Below are positions 34,212 to 42,542 of a stretch of 63,236 nucleotides of DNA, piece after piece. The notes under the pieces are model-generated. The model made no database searches, had not been told where the DNA came from, and was given only the letters and a program-made list of their open reading frames with translations. The translations under genes were made by a program, and so were the position numbers. Every line of letters starts with the position of its first letter. Within the stretch, counting starts at the first letter, position 1. Source of the stretch: RGIG4140 sp045632845 (GTDB taxonomy: Bacteria > Pseudomonadota > Alphaproteobacteria > CAAHEQ01 > UBA3637); assembly GCA_045632845.1 (NCBI GenBank), contig JAZQXL010000004.1:1-63236 (forward strand), given 5' to 3'.

Positions 34212-35132
34212 ATGGTTTATTTAATGCTTGCATTAGGCTTATTTTTGTTGGTTTATGGCGGTAATATGTTGGTTGATGGATCCGTCCATGTGGCAAAAAA
34301 AATGGGGCTTTCATCTTTGGTGATTGGTCTTGTTTTGGTTGGGTTTGGTACATCAACGCCTGAGCTTTTGGCTTCTTTAATTTCAGTTATGAGAGGTTCA
34401 AATGGTATTGCTGTTGGGAATGTGATTGGTTCAAACATTGCAAACATTTTGTTGGTGCTTGGGTTGGCTGCATTGGTGCACCCAGTCAAAATTGACATCA
34501 AAGATTTTAAAAGAGATGGTTTTGTGCTTATGCTTGCGTCTATTTTGGTTGTGGGTGCTGTTTATTACGGTGTTGTAACCAGATTAATTGGTCTTATTTT
34601 CGTGGCAATTTTGGCAGGTTATGTTTATTATTGTTATAAATCTGATAAGAAAAATCATCAAGAAGAAACACTGGAAGAGAATACACCAGTCCTGTCATTG
34701 CCAAAGGCATTGTTAAAAAGCGTTGTTGGGATTGCTTTGACCATGTTGGGTGCAAAATTTTTGATCGATAATGCGATCACATTAGCACGTCTTTGGGGTG
34801 TGTCTGAAGCGGTGATTGGTTTGACCATTGTGGCGGTTGGAACTTCTTTGCCAGAATTGACAGCCTCAGTTATTGCTTCGATCAAAAAAGAAAATGGTGT
34901 TGCTTTTGGTAATGTTGTTGGAAGCAATATCTATAATGCCTTGTTCATTTTGGGTATGGTGGCGCTTATTTTGCCAATCAATGTTGGTGCTGATATGAAG
35001 CTTGATGCTGTGATTATGATGATGGTGGCTGCTTTATTAACAGGGATTGCCTTTTGGAAAAAAGAATTTTCAAGAAGTGTTGGTGCCTTGTTTTTGTGTG
35101 CCTATGTTGGGTATATGTTTTATTTGTTTTAA
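34212..35132 (+). CDS. Calcium/sodium antiporter (CaCA family, YrbG-like)
   Basis: The 306-residue inner-membrane protein has two homologous halves of about five helices. Each holds an alpha repeat: GFGTSTPELLASL with GNVIGSNIANILLVLG in the first and AVGTSLPELTASV with GNVVGSNIYNALFILG in the second. These acidic and asparagine residues form the cation site. It exchanges Ca2+ (or another cation) for Na+ or H+. AAAGAGGAAATAA lies before the start. mnmA follows after 13 bp, so the two are one transcript, without an obvious functional link. Confidence 0.94.
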   Translation: MVYLMLALGLFLLVYGGNMLVDGSVHVAKKMGLSSLVIGLVLVGFGTSTPELLASLISVMRGSNGIAVGNVIGSNIANILLVLGLAALVHPVKIDIKDFKRDGFVLMLASILVVGAVYYGVVTRLIGLIFVAILAGYVYYCYKSDKKNHQEETLEENTPVLSLPKALLKSVVGIALTMLGAKFLIDNAITLARLWGVSEAVIGLTIVAVGTSLPELTASVIASIKKENGVAFGNVVGSNIYNALFILGMVALILPINVGADMKLDAVIMMMVAALLTGIAFWKKEFSRSVGALFLCAYVGYMFYLF

Positions 35133-35145
35133 AGAGGGTTTTTAA

Positions 35146-36213
35146 ATGGTTAAAGTTGCAATTGGATTAAGTGGTGGTGTGGATTCAACCCTTGCAACGC
35201 TTTTGCTCAAAGAACAAGGATATGACGTTGTTGGTTTGAGTATGTCTTTTTATAATAAAGATATTCCAAATATGAAAGAATCAGTCAACTCTTGCTATGG
35301 TCCTAAGGAAAAAGATGATTACAAAAAAGCACAAGAATGGGCAAAAAAAGAGGGGATTAAAACCGTTATTTTAGATTGTTCTGAAGAGTATAAAGAAATT
35401 GTTTTAAGATATTTTAAACAAGCTTATTTGGAAGGAATAACGCCCAACCCTTGTATTAAGTGCAATGCAGAGATGAAGTTTGGCCTTTTGTTAGAAAAAG
35501 CAAAAAAAGAAGGGGTTGAATTTGATTATTTTGCAACGGGGCATTATGCAAGAGTGTATGAAAATGAGGGTCGATTTATTTTGGCCAAAGGTAAAGACGA
35601 AAAGAAAGATCAAAGTTATTTTTTGTATCGCTTAACGCAAGATCAATTGTCAAAAGTTATGTTCCCTTTGGGTAATTTTACAAAAGAAGAGGTGCGTCAA
35701 TTAGCGCTTGAAAAACAACTCCCAGTGGCTGAAAAAAAGGACAGTCAAGATTTTTATAGCGGGGATTACACAGACCTTTTGGAGCAAGCTCCTAAAAAAG
35801 GTGTTATTCGTCACATTAAAGGGGCTGTGTTAGGAACACATCAAGGTTTTTTCAATTACACCATTGGTCAAAGAAAGGGACTTGGAATTGCTTATCCTGT
35901 ACCACTTTATGTTGTTGAATTAGATGCTCAAAACAATGAAGTCATTGTTGCTGAAAAAGAGGCAACATTTCAAAAATCTTGTGTTGCAAATGAGGTTGTT
36001 TGGGGTGGTGTTTTGGTGGCTGAAAATGCTCAAATTCCTGTTCAAGCAAAGTATCGCTCTGCAGGTAAATGTGTGCCAGCTGTTTTGTGCGTTAAATCAC
36101 AAGAGGAAATTGAGGTTGTTTTTGATGAACCACAAAGTGCTTTGACAAAGGGACAGTCTGTTGTTTGTTACAATGAAAAAGATGAAGTCATTTGTGGTGG
36201 CATTATTGTGTAA
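35146..36213 (+). CDS. mnmA: tRNA 2-thiouridylase MnmA, CYGP/SQDF subtype
   Basis: The 355-residue enzyme adds sulphur to U34 of tRNA-Lys, -Glu and -Gln. The PP-loop SGGVDST (9-15), TPNPCIKCNAEMKFG (99-113), FATGHYAR, KDQSYFL and YTIGQRKGLGI mark the family. Two features set it apart from the usual proteobacterial form: CYGPKEKDDY (50-59), and KDSQDFYSGDY (198-208) where the common form has an ICF with the second catalytic cysteine. That Cys is not present here; C103 and C106 remain. This subtype is typical of anaerobes such as Clostridia and suggests transfer or an iron-sulphur-dependent mechanism; both points are inference. AAAGAGGG precedes the ATG. Confidence 0.93.
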   Translation: MVKVAIGLSGGVDSTLATLLLKEQGYDVVGLSMSFYNKDIPNMKESVNSCYGPKEKDDYKKAQEWAKKEGIKTVILDCSEEYKEIVLRYFKQAYLEGITPNPCIKCNAEMKFGLLLEKAKKEGVEFDYFATGHYARVYENEGRFILAKGKDEKKDQSYFLYRLTQDQLSKVMFPLGNFTKEEVRQLALEKQLPVAEKKDSQDFYSGDYTDLLEQAPKKGVIRHIKGAVLGTHQGFFNYTIGQRKGLGIAYPVPLYVVELDAQNNEVIVAEKEATFQKSCVANEVVWGGVLVAENAQIPVQAKYRSAGKCVPAVLCVKSQEEIEVVFDEPQSALTKGQSVVCYNEKDEVICGGIIV

Positions 36214-36232
36214 CAAAATGAACTTACAGTCA

Positions 36233-36264
36233 TAAAAAAAGCCTCGTAAGAACGAGGCTTTTTT
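36233..36264. terminator. Bidirectional terminator mnmA/glucokinase
   Basis: AAAAAAGCCTCGT, a 4-nt loop and ACGAGGCTTTTTT form a perfect stem between two convergent genes. Confidence 0.9.
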
Positions 36265-36280
36265 GTTTTTTAATGCCATT

Positions 36281-37489
36281 TTATCCATGATTTTGGTGTG
36301 AATGTGCATTTTTTTGTTGATTTGCTAATTTGAAACGATGAACCGCATCAATAACCTTTTGCATTTTACTGAGCGCTTGAGGGCATTCTTCTTCCAACAA
36401 GGCATAAACAGTTGTCATCGCTTGAAGAAGGTTTCTGTTTGATTTTTTCTTTTCTTCTTCACTTGTAACTTCTTGAATGAGGGTGTTTGCTCTTACAATG
36501 GCGCCTTTTTCAGCCATTTCACGATAAAGTGAAACGCTAAAGCGCAAATCTTTCATCGCTCCAGTCATGCCTGCACGACGTTCAAGCTGTGTTTTAAAAT
36601 ATTTAGATTGTTCCAATCTGCCTTGAACCCAAGAGCTTGCCAATAATCCACCGCAATAAAAGACATTATCCGCTTTGATGGTTGAGGCAATGGAGCCTGT
36701 GTGGGCACCTAAATAACCAAAGACAATGTCAAATGTTTTAAGGGCAATGGAATCGCCTGCTTCTGCTAATTTTTCAATATTAAGAGCATCAATTAAGTTG
36801 TTTGAATCTGGGGGAATAACGCCATCTTTTAATGCATGATAAACGTTCCTAATCCCTGTGCCAGAAATGATGTGTTCAACCACAATGCCTTTTCCATTTT
36901 TGGTGTATTTTTCATTCAATGCTTTGATGACTTTGTCTCTTAATTCATTATCTTTATTGCCAAAGTCAACGTGGGGTAAAGAGCTATGGCCAGATTCAGA
37001 GGTGAAAATTGTTTGATCAATTTCCCCATTTTTCATCAATAAACAGGTGCCACAACCTGTTCCAAGACCCAAAACAACCACTTTTGATGAAGTTAAATCT
37101 GTTGCTTGTGGTGTGTTAAACAAAGAACGATATTGATGCTTGTCAAGCCCTGCAATGGCCCATCCTTGTAATGCAAAGTCATTGTCTAAACTTGCTTTTT
37201 TAAATTGCGGGAATTTTGCTTTTAATTTAGGAATGCTAACGCGCCATGGTGTGTTTGAAGTTAATACCTCACCCTGTTCTTCATCAATATTTCCGGCTGC
37301 ACCAACCACGCAAAGTGTTGGTTTTTTGCCTGTTTCATCAAGGTATGTTTGAACAACTTCTTCAAATGATTTGAATTTTGAAACAAGATATTTTTTGTCA
37401 AAATGGGCTGTTTCATCCCCTATTTGATAAGTTCCTAAACGAACATTTGTGCCACCAACATCGGCAAGGAGTACAACTTCTTTTTTCAT
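36281..37489 (-). CDS. glk: Glucokinase with C-terminal extension
   Basis: The 402-residue cytoplasmic kinase phosphorylates glucose to glucose-6-phosphate. The family motifs are LLADVGGTNVRLG (6-18, ATP site), VVGAAGNID, SLDNDFALQGWA and GLGTGCGTCLL, with ESGHSSLPHVDFG for sugar binding. The catalytic part covers about 325 residues, the normal length; the extra 75 residues are helical and lysine/glutamine-rich and end in histidines. Their function is unknown. With gap and pgk in this window it supports an active glycolysis. An AGGA lies before the start. Confidence 0.92.
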   Translation of the reverse strand: MKKEVVLLADVGGTNVRLGTYQIGDETAHFDKKYLVSKFKSFEEVVQTYLDETGKKPTLCVVGAAGNIDEEQGEVLTSNTPWRVSIPKLKAKFPQFKKASLDNDFALQGWAIAGLDKHQYRSLFNTPQATDLTSSKVVVLGLGTGCGTCLLMKNGEIDQTIFTSESGHSSLPHVDFGNKDNELRDKVIKALNEKYTKNGKGIVVEHIISGTGIRNVYHALKDGVIPPDSNNLIDALNIEKLAEAGDSIALKTFDIVFGYLGAHTGSIASTIKADNVFYCGGLLASSWVQGRLEQSKYFKTQLERRAGMTGAMKDLRFSVSLYREMAEKGAIVRANTLIQEVTSEEEKKKSNRNLLQAMTTVYALLEEECPQALSKMQKVIDAVHRFKLANQQKNAHSHQNHG

Positions 37490-37610
37490 CTAAATCCTCA
37501 TAAAAAATGTTATTTTATAGGGTTAGACTATCATAAGATAAAATTCCCGTCAATGTTTTTTTATAAAATTATAAAATCAATTCCTTAGATTCAATAATAA
37601 AAGAAAATAT

Positions 37611-37648
37611 AAAAAAACTCTTCTGATATTTAGAAGAGTCTTTTTTTT
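37611..37648 (-). terminator. Terminator after pagP
   Basis: ACTCTTCT (37617-37624) pairs with AGAAGAGT (37632-37639), with A- and T-runs outside; on the minus strand it follows the pagP stop. Confidence 0.78.
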
Positions 37649-37665
37649 ATAAGTACTTTAATTGA

Positions 37666-38214
37666 TTAAAATTTCCAACGAATCCAAGTGAATAAGACGT
37701 TCCCATTATTTTTTCCCCCAGGGATATAAGTATTTTCAAGCACAAAGTTTTTATATTCAAACCCAAAGATGGGAAGTGGGGCAGGAAAGGGGATATAGTT
37801 GTATTCTTCTCTAGCGGTAATGCCAAGTGTTCCACCTGCTAAAAAGAAGAAATCTTTTTTCTTATTTAAGGCCCATCTAGCTGTGTAAGCATAGCCAAAA
37901 AAAGGTTCTGTTCTGTTGTGTGAATCTTGAAATTTCATAAAAAAGAGGGAGTGGCGATTATCGTTTTGATCGATGTAATCTTTGCTAAATCCAACCCCCC
38001 AAGGCCGTTCGTTATAGGCATCAGTTTTTTCTTTGTCATAAAGGTATCTGTTGTGCCAAGTATTAACCGGAATAAGCAAAGAATAATCCTTTGAATTAAG
38101 AATGTTACAAAATGTTTTTTTGACAGTTTGTGTAAAAGATTTTTGCTCTTTTTCTTCAGCTGCTGCTATAAATGGAATAAGGCAAATAAGTGTTGTTAAA
38201 ATAAATTTTTTCAT
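37666..38214 (-). CDS. pagP: Lipid A palmitoyltransferase PagP
   Basis: This 182-residue outer-membrane enzyme moves a palmitate from phospholipid to lipid A. It matches PagP closely: a signal peptide (1-18), then TWHNRYLYDKEKTDAYNERPWG, FQDSHN and the C-terminal YIPGGKNNGNVLFTWIRWKF. The catalytic residues H54, D97 and S98 have exactly the spacing of E. coli H33, D76 and S77. The start is preceded by AAAGGGAAA. PagP is best known in gamma- and beta-proteobacteria; its presence here suggests remodelling of lipid A against host peptides. The gene is single, on the minus strand, between glk and xthA. Confidence 0.93.
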   Translation of the reverse strand: MKKFILTTLICLIPFIAAAEEKEQKSFTQTVKKTFCNILNSKDYSLLIPVNTWHNRYLYDKEKTDAYNERPWGVGFSKDYIDQNDNRHSLFFMKFQDSHNRTEPFFGYAYTARWALNKKKDFFFLAGGTLGITAREEYNYIPFPAPLPIFGFEYKNFVLENTYIPGGKNNGNVLFTWIRWKF

Positions 38215-38288
38215 GAAAAATTTCCCTTTTTTAAACTAAAAAAAGTATAGACTTATTTCTTTTTTTTGCAAGAAATTTTTCAAAAAAA

Positions 38289-39077
38289 TTACAAATCGAT
38301 ATGGCAAAAAACAGGAGTGTGATCAGATGGTTTTTCTTTTCCACGATAATCTTTATAAACACCTGATTGTTTAAGACCTAAATCAAGAGGTTTTGAAACA
38401 AAAATATGGTCTAATAACATGCCTAAATTTTTGGGCCAAGCACCTGCTTGAAAATCCCAAAAAGAATAGATGTGTGGCTCTTTGTTTAAGTGTCTTAAAG
38501 TGTTTGTGACAGGTAAGGTGTTGATGTGATTAAAAGCCTCTCTAACAACGGGTAACATCAAGGCATTTTCTCGATATAGTTCTGGGTTATAAACGTCATA
38601 ATCTTTTTCAATTACATTAAAATCTCCGCCGATAATAAAAGGAATTTTAAGTGCGGATAAATTTTTTAAATAATCTGTTAGGGCCTTCATCCATTCGAGT
38701 TTATAACTCAAACGAGATGTGTCTGTTGGATCTTTTTCAGGTGGATTACCATTTGGAACATAAACGCTGATAAAACGAATCCCTTTGTATGAAATTTGAA
38801 CAAATCTAGCTTGTTTTTGCTCCCCTTGATATGTTGGTAAGTCATAAACAGGTTCTTCAACGGCAAGTTTGGTTAAAATGGCAACGCCGTTGAACGATTT
38901 TTGGCCACTGATGATAGCTCTGTAGCCTAAACGATTGAAATGATCAAACGGGAATGTTTCATCTGTTGCTTTAATTTCTTGTAGAAAAAGGACATCTGGG
39001 CTTTTTTCTTTTAAAAGCTCTGTGATTAAGCTTAATCTTGCGCGAACGGAAGCAACATTCCAAGAAATGATTTGCAT
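38289..39077 (-). CDS. xthA: Exodeoxyribonuclease III
   Basis: The 262-residue AP endonuclease and 3'-exonuclease acts in base-excision repair. It has the exonuclease/endonuclease/phosphatase fold with ISWNVASVRAR (4-14), the metal ligand E34 in FLQEIK, YVPNG, GGDFNV and the terminal SDHTPV. The length is normal. Its start codon lies 29 bp from the divergent gene at 39107, and the -35 box of that gene covers it. Confidence 0.96.
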   Translation of the reverse strand: MQIISWNVASVRARLSLITELLKEKSPDVLFLQEIKATDETFPFDHFNRLGYRAIISGQKSFNGVAILTKLAVEEPVYDLPTYQGEQKQARFVQISYKGIRFISVYVPNGNPPEKDPTDTSRLSYKLEWMKALTDYLKNLSALKIPFIIGGDFNVIEKDYDVYNPELYRENALMLPVVREAFNHINTLPVTNTLRHLNKEPHIYSFWDFQAGAWPKNLGMLLDHIFVSKPLDLGLKQSGVYKDYRGKEKPSDHTPVFCHIDL

Positions 39078-39100
39078 TTTAAGTTCCCCTTTGTTATAGT
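39072..39100 (+). promoter_or_regulatory. Promoter giving a likely leaderless mRNA
   Basis: TTGCAT (39072-39077), a 17-bp spacer and TATAGT (39095-39100). The expected transcription start, about 7 nt on, falls on the A of the ATG at 39107, and no Shine-Dalgarno is present in the 6 bases between. Confidence 0.6.
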
Positions 39101-39106
39101 CATATT

Positions 39107-39745
39107 ATGAAAAGAATCTTATTATTTTTAGTATGCCTCTTCTTAACCACAAATGCAACTGCTATTTGTCCTAAAAAAGATATTGAGGTTGCTTTTAAAA
39201 GAAAATATGGAAAACCAATATATAATTATAATTTAACACATAAAGATTTTGCAAAATATTCTCCAGCTCCTATGTCAAAAATTGTAAGAGGTTTAACAAT
39301 TGGTGAATTAGGTGTTTCTTATGGTGCGCAAGGGCGTGTTTTTAAGCATAAAGACGGATACTGTGCAGGGGTTAAAAAAGTTGATTTTTATATTGGATAT
39401 GATTATTTTAAAGTGTTTGTTGATAAAAAATATAAGAGAAATACTTGTGAGTTTAGAGCTGTTAAATTGCATGAAGATGAGCATGTAACAATCTTTAATG
39501 CAGCAGTTGAATTTTTTGCACCAGATATTCAAAAGGCAATTAAAAAAGCTGTGGAAGAAATTCGACCTGAAAAGGTTTATTCCCAAGCGCGTGCGCAACA
39601 AGTTTTTGATAAACAAGCAAACGAAGTTTTGAAGAAAATTCAACCGCTTTTAAAACATGTGAACAAAAAGATTGTTGAAAAACAAGGGCTTATTGACACG
39701 GATGAAGCCTATATGAAAGTTCAAAAAAAGTGTAATAATTGGTAG
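39107..39745 (+). CDS. Secreted protein with HEXXH motif
   Basis: The 212-residue protein has a signal peptide cleaved near residue 18 (NATA-IC) and a zincin-type motif HEDEH (122-126) in the context AVKLHEDEHVTIF. The two histidines could bind zinc with the glutamate as base; a third ligand is not clear. Four cysteines remain in the mature part. The C-terminal 80 residues are helical. It is probably a periplasmic metallopeptidase, with some likeness to the DUF922 group, but I do not recognise the family for certain. There is no Shine-Dalgarno; the promoter suggests a leaderless message. Confidence 0.75.
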   Translation: MKRILLFLVCLFLTTNATAICPKKDIEVAFKRKYGKPIYNYNLTHKDFAKYSPAPMSKIVRGLTIGELGVSYGAQGRVFKHKDGYCAGVKKVDFYIGYDYFKVFVDKKYKRNTCEFRAVKLHEDEHVTIFNAAVEFFAPDIQKAIKKAVEEIRPEKVYSQARAQQVFDKQANEVLKKIQPLLKHVNKKIVEKQGLIDTDEAYMKVQKKCNNW

Positions 39746-39769
39746 TTAAAAAATCTTTTTGTTTTTTAA

Positions 39770-40738
39770 TTAAAACCAACGCATTTTTTTTAAAAATGAC
39801 AATTGTAACAATGCTACCACAAACAAGAAAAGGGCAATGGTGATAAATCCGCGGTCATCTTGGTTGAATGGAATGCCTCCAATGTTGGCGCCAAGCAATC
39901 CTGTAATGAAGGTGAGTGGTGTGAAAATAACAATCACAATTGACATCAAATACATCGTTTGGTTGAGATTGACATTTGTTCTTGAATCCAGCTCTTCTTG
40001 TGTAACGGTTGAGTGGTCTCGGGCAGAGTTTAAATCTTCCACAGCTTTGGACATATCAAGATAAATTTCACGCAATTGGTTGTTGTTTTCTTCACTTAAA
40101 ACAGGGTGGTCAACATTGCGCAAAACTTTGGCCACATCTCTTTGGGGAACAAGGTATCTACGAAGGCCGACAATTTTGTGTCTTAATTGGCTCAAATTTT
40201 CACGAATGGATTTGTTTTTAAAACTTTCAGCTTCAATGACCAATTCTTCTAACTCGTCTACTTCATCGGCAATTTTGGCAATAGCTGTTTCGATTTGCTC
40301 TGTTAACATCTTATTAAGAGCAATAAAAATATCTGAAGGTGTTTTGGGCCCTTTTCCTTTTTTGAGTTGATTTCTCACGTTTTTAACCGCAGACATAGAT
40401 CGGTGAGAGAGGGTTAAGATTCTTTTTTCTTCCACCCAAATGTGCAGTGCGATCATATCATCAATGTCAGCAGATTTTTGCATGTTGACACCACGAATGA
40501 CAACTAAAATACCATTTTTGCGAGGAAAATATCGTGGAGATGTATCTTCATCAAGAAGGTTTTCAATAACACGATCATCAAGGCCCATTTCTTTGAGCCA
40601 TTCTTGGTTTTCTTCATCTTTATAGTCGATGTGAATCCATAAAGGTTTGTTTGGCTTGTTGGGCACTTTGTCCCAATCCAAAGGTTTTGAGCCGCCTTTT
40701 CCATCAAGTGTGACGCAAAATTCTGGTGTAATTGCCAT
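39770..40738 (-). CDS. zntB: CorA-family zinc transporter ZntB
   Basis: The 322-residue inner-membrane protein has a large cytoplasmic funnel domain (1-250) and two C-terminal membrane helices. The loop between them reads GANIGGIP, the ZntB version of the CorA GMN motif. ZntB of enterobacteria moves zinc, probably by proton symport; a role in another divalent cation is possible. Long helices with DEVDELEELVIEAESF precede the membrane part, as in the family. It is the last of three same-strand genes (41929 to 39770) spaced by 10-26 bp. Confidence 0.92.
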   Translation of the reverse strand: MAITPEFCVTLDGKGGSKPLDWDKVPNKPNKPLWIHIDYKDEENQEWLKEMGLDDRVIENLLDEDTSPRYFPRKNGILVVIRGVNMQKSADIDDMIALHIWVEEKRILTLSHRSMSAVKNVRNQLKKGKGPKTPSDIFIALNKMLTEQIETAIAKIADEVDELEELVIEAESFKNKSIRENLSQLRHKIVGLRRYLVPQRDVAKVLRNVDHPVLSEENNNQLREIYLDMSKAVEDLNSARDHSTVTQEELDSRTNVNLNQTMYLMSIVIVIFTPLTFITGLLGANIGGIPFNQDDRGFITIALFLFVVALLQLSFLKKMRWF

Positions 40739-40764
40739 GTGTGTCTCCTTTTTTAAGGGATGAA

Positions 40765-41355
40765 TTATTCAATACAACAGTCTACAGCTTTTCTGACAAC
40801 ACTTTTCAATTTACCCATTAATGTTGTTGGTTCTGGTTGAGCAGTAATAGGAGCTTCTTGGTTAACTGGTTTTGTATTTTCAATCAGTTGAGCAGCTTCT
40901 TGTTTAACTGATTCAACTGTGTCTGGTTTCCAATTAATTTCTTTTGCATCAATGATGTTCATATTTAAGCCCCAGAACAAGCAATATAAATCATATGCTT
41001 GGTTGAACAAATCATAAGCATCTTTTGTGTTGCCCATGCTTTGTTGTTTTGTGCCAACTTCCATTAAACGCATGGATGTGGCAAGCAAATGTTTTGAAAT
41101 GCACCAAACTTCGCCCTCATAGGATGGGATGATTTTAAGCATTAAATTTTTGCGCATTTCACGAATGTCATTCACCATTGCATAAAATGAATTTTTCCCT
41201 GTTTTGGCTCCTGAAAAAATGAGGTGTTCTTCAATGGAAATAAGGTTCATAATGGCGATGGTTAAATCTTGATCTGAAGATAAATCTTTTGGATTTTTTT
41301 TCTTCATATTATCAATGCGTTCAACAAATTCTTTAACATTTTTTGCTTTTTCCAT
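40765..41355 (-). CDS. Cytoplasmic helical protein, unknown
   Basis: The 196-residue protein is not recognised. It has no signal or membrane helix. Residues 1-140 look all-helical, with conserved-looking blocks (DQDLTIAIMNLISIEEHL, SKHLLATSMRLMEVGTKQ, AYDLYNQAYDLYCLFWGLN-like end). A proline/threonine-rich linker (about 160-175) leads to a short basic end with two adjacent cysteines (AVDCCIE). AGGAGATACC precedes the ATG. It lies between the CPVC membrane protein (10 bp upstream) and zntB (26 bp downstream) and is probably co-transcribed with both. Confidence 0.75.
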   Translation of the reverse strand: MEKAKNVKEFVERIDNMKKKNPKDLSSDQDLTIAIMNLISIEEHLIFSGAKTGKNSFYAMVNDIREMRKNLMLKIIPSYEGEVWCISKHLLATSMRLMEVGTKQQSMGNTKDAYDLFNQAYDLYCLFWGLNMNIIDAKEINWKPDTVESVKQEAAQLIENTKPVNQEAPITAQPEPTTLMGKLKSVVRKAVDCCIE

Positions 41356-41365
41356 TTGGTATCTC

Positions 41366-41929
41366 CTATTCTAAAACGGGGATCATTTGAGTTTCTTCGG
41401 CTGATGTTTGTTTGGGGGTGTTGCAATTACAGAGAGGGTAGAAATAAAAAAGAGCACTTAATAATGCTGTTGTAACAACGGGAACAACTACTTTTTCAAA
41501 TGGAAAGTGTGCATGTCCATTGTTTTTTTCTTTCATCCAAGCATACAAATGAATACCAGCAATGAAAGTCAATGCACCCAAAATATTACTTAATAAAAAT
41601 GAGTCAATGTATAAAAATCCTATAATCATTGGTTCGTATGGAAGTGAGGTTAAATACATAAAACCAATTGAGGCAATGGAGGATGTCATTAAGATGAAAT
41701 CACGTTTATAAAAATTCCAATTTTTCTTATTAAAATAGCGGATTAAAAAATAACCAAAAATTGCCATCAAAGCTCCAGACCAAACGCCAATGACACATTT
41801 GTCTAAACCAGATTTTTCAGCTAAATACAAGGAAGCACCAACCGTTACCATGCAAACTGGGCAGGCAGGATTTGCAAAAGTTTTAAACGATGAAAAAAAA
41901 GCTGTTAGTAAAGTTAAAAACTTTAGCAT
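41366..41929 (-). CDS. Membrane protein with CPVC motif
   Basis: The 187-residue protein has an N-terminal hydrophobic stretch (signal or helix), then ACPVCMVTVGASLYLAE (22-38) and about four further membrane helices (46-64, 78-95, 100-126, 147-165). CNC (167-169) near the end lies after the last helix, in YPLCNC. The two cysteine pairs could form a redox or metal site at one membrane face. Similar proteins with a CPxC front are known to me only as uncharacterised membrane proteins. It heads a three-gene minus-strand run with the helical protein and zntB, so a link to metal handling is conceivable. Confidence 0.78.
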   Translation of the reverse strand: MLKFLTLLTAFFSSFKTFANPACPVCMVTVGASLYLAEKSGLDKCVIGVWSGALMAIFGYFLIRYFNKKNWNFYKRDFILMTSSIASIGFMYLTSLPYEPMIIGFLYIDSFLLSNILGALTFIAGIHLYAWMKEKNNGHAHFPFEKVVVPVVTTALLSALFYFYPLCNCNTPKQTSAEETQMIPVLE

Positions 41930-42046
41930 GAGTACTCCTTAGTATCTGTAGTTTAAATATTGGTTTTCTTATAGTACATTTTTTGGGGTATTGCAAGTTT
42001 AAAATGGTGTTAAAAATGGATTTTTTTATTGAAATAAAAATATAAT

Positions 42047-42075
42047 TTGACACTTTAAAAATTTAAGTGTAATTT
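42047..42075 (+). promoter_or_regulatory. XRE gene promoter with internal inverted repeat
   Basis: TTGACA (42047-42052), a 17-bp spacer and TAATTT (42070-42075). ACACTT (42050-42055) and AAGTGT (42065-42070) form an inverted repeat across the spacer, well placed for autorepression by the encoded regulator. Confidence 0.6.
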
Positions 42076-42101
42076 AAATAAAACATTAAAAGGAATCTAA
42101 A

Positions 42102-42497
42102 ATGGTAAAAAAAGAAAAAAATGTGGCGTGTGAAGAGTTGGTTGGAATTATCCAAAACGAGTCCCGCTTTATTGTATCGCGTAATATAAAGATGCTTCGT
42201 AAAAAGCGGGGGTTGACACAATCTGAGCTTGCAAAAAAAGTTGATAAGACAGTTGAAATGATTTGTCAGATTGAAAATAATGTGGCTGGAACAAAACTTG
42301 CAACTTTAGATTTGATTGCAGATGCTTTAGGTGTGGAAACGTATATGCTTTTTTTGAATAGGGACCGTCCTAATTTGGAAAATATTTCACCAGATTTGTT
42401 GGAATTGATGTTTGATTTGGAAGATGAAACGTCTGACTTTATTTCTGCGCTTCGCTCATTTTTAAGATTTTGTATAAATAAAAATATTGACAAATAA
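42102..42497 (+). CDS. XRE-family transcriptional regulator
   Basis: The 131-residue DNA-binding protein has a Cro/CI-type helix-turn-helix (about 26-85: NIKMLRKKRGLTQSELAKKVDKTVEMICQIENN) followed by a short helical tail (about 88-131, acidic then basic) probably for dimerisation. The start ATG follows AAAGGAATC. The inverted repeat in its promoter suggests autoregulation. The next gene at 42543 has its own promoter inside the end of this gene, so the two may be separately controlled; whether the regulator acts on that gene is unknown. Confidence 0.88.
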   Translation: MVKKEKNVACEELVGIIQNESRFIVSRNIKMLRKKRGLTQSELAKKVDKTVEMICQIENNVAGTKLATLDLIADALGVETYMLFLNRDRPNLENISPDLLELMFDLEDETSDFISALRSFLRFCINKNIDK

Positions 42498-42515
42498 TCT
42501 AAAACAAGGTAAAAT
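42487..42515 (+). promoter_or_regulatory. Promoter of the membrane protein at 42543
   Basis: TTGACA (42487-42492), a 17-bp spacer and TAAAAT (42510-42515), overlapping the XRE stop codon. CCTCCT (42518-42523) can pair with the Shine-Dalgarno AGGAGG (42532-42537), but the predicted start at about 42522 cuts into the first arm. Confidence 0.7.
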
Positions 42516-42542
42516 TTCCTCCTGATTTTATAGGAGGTTTTT

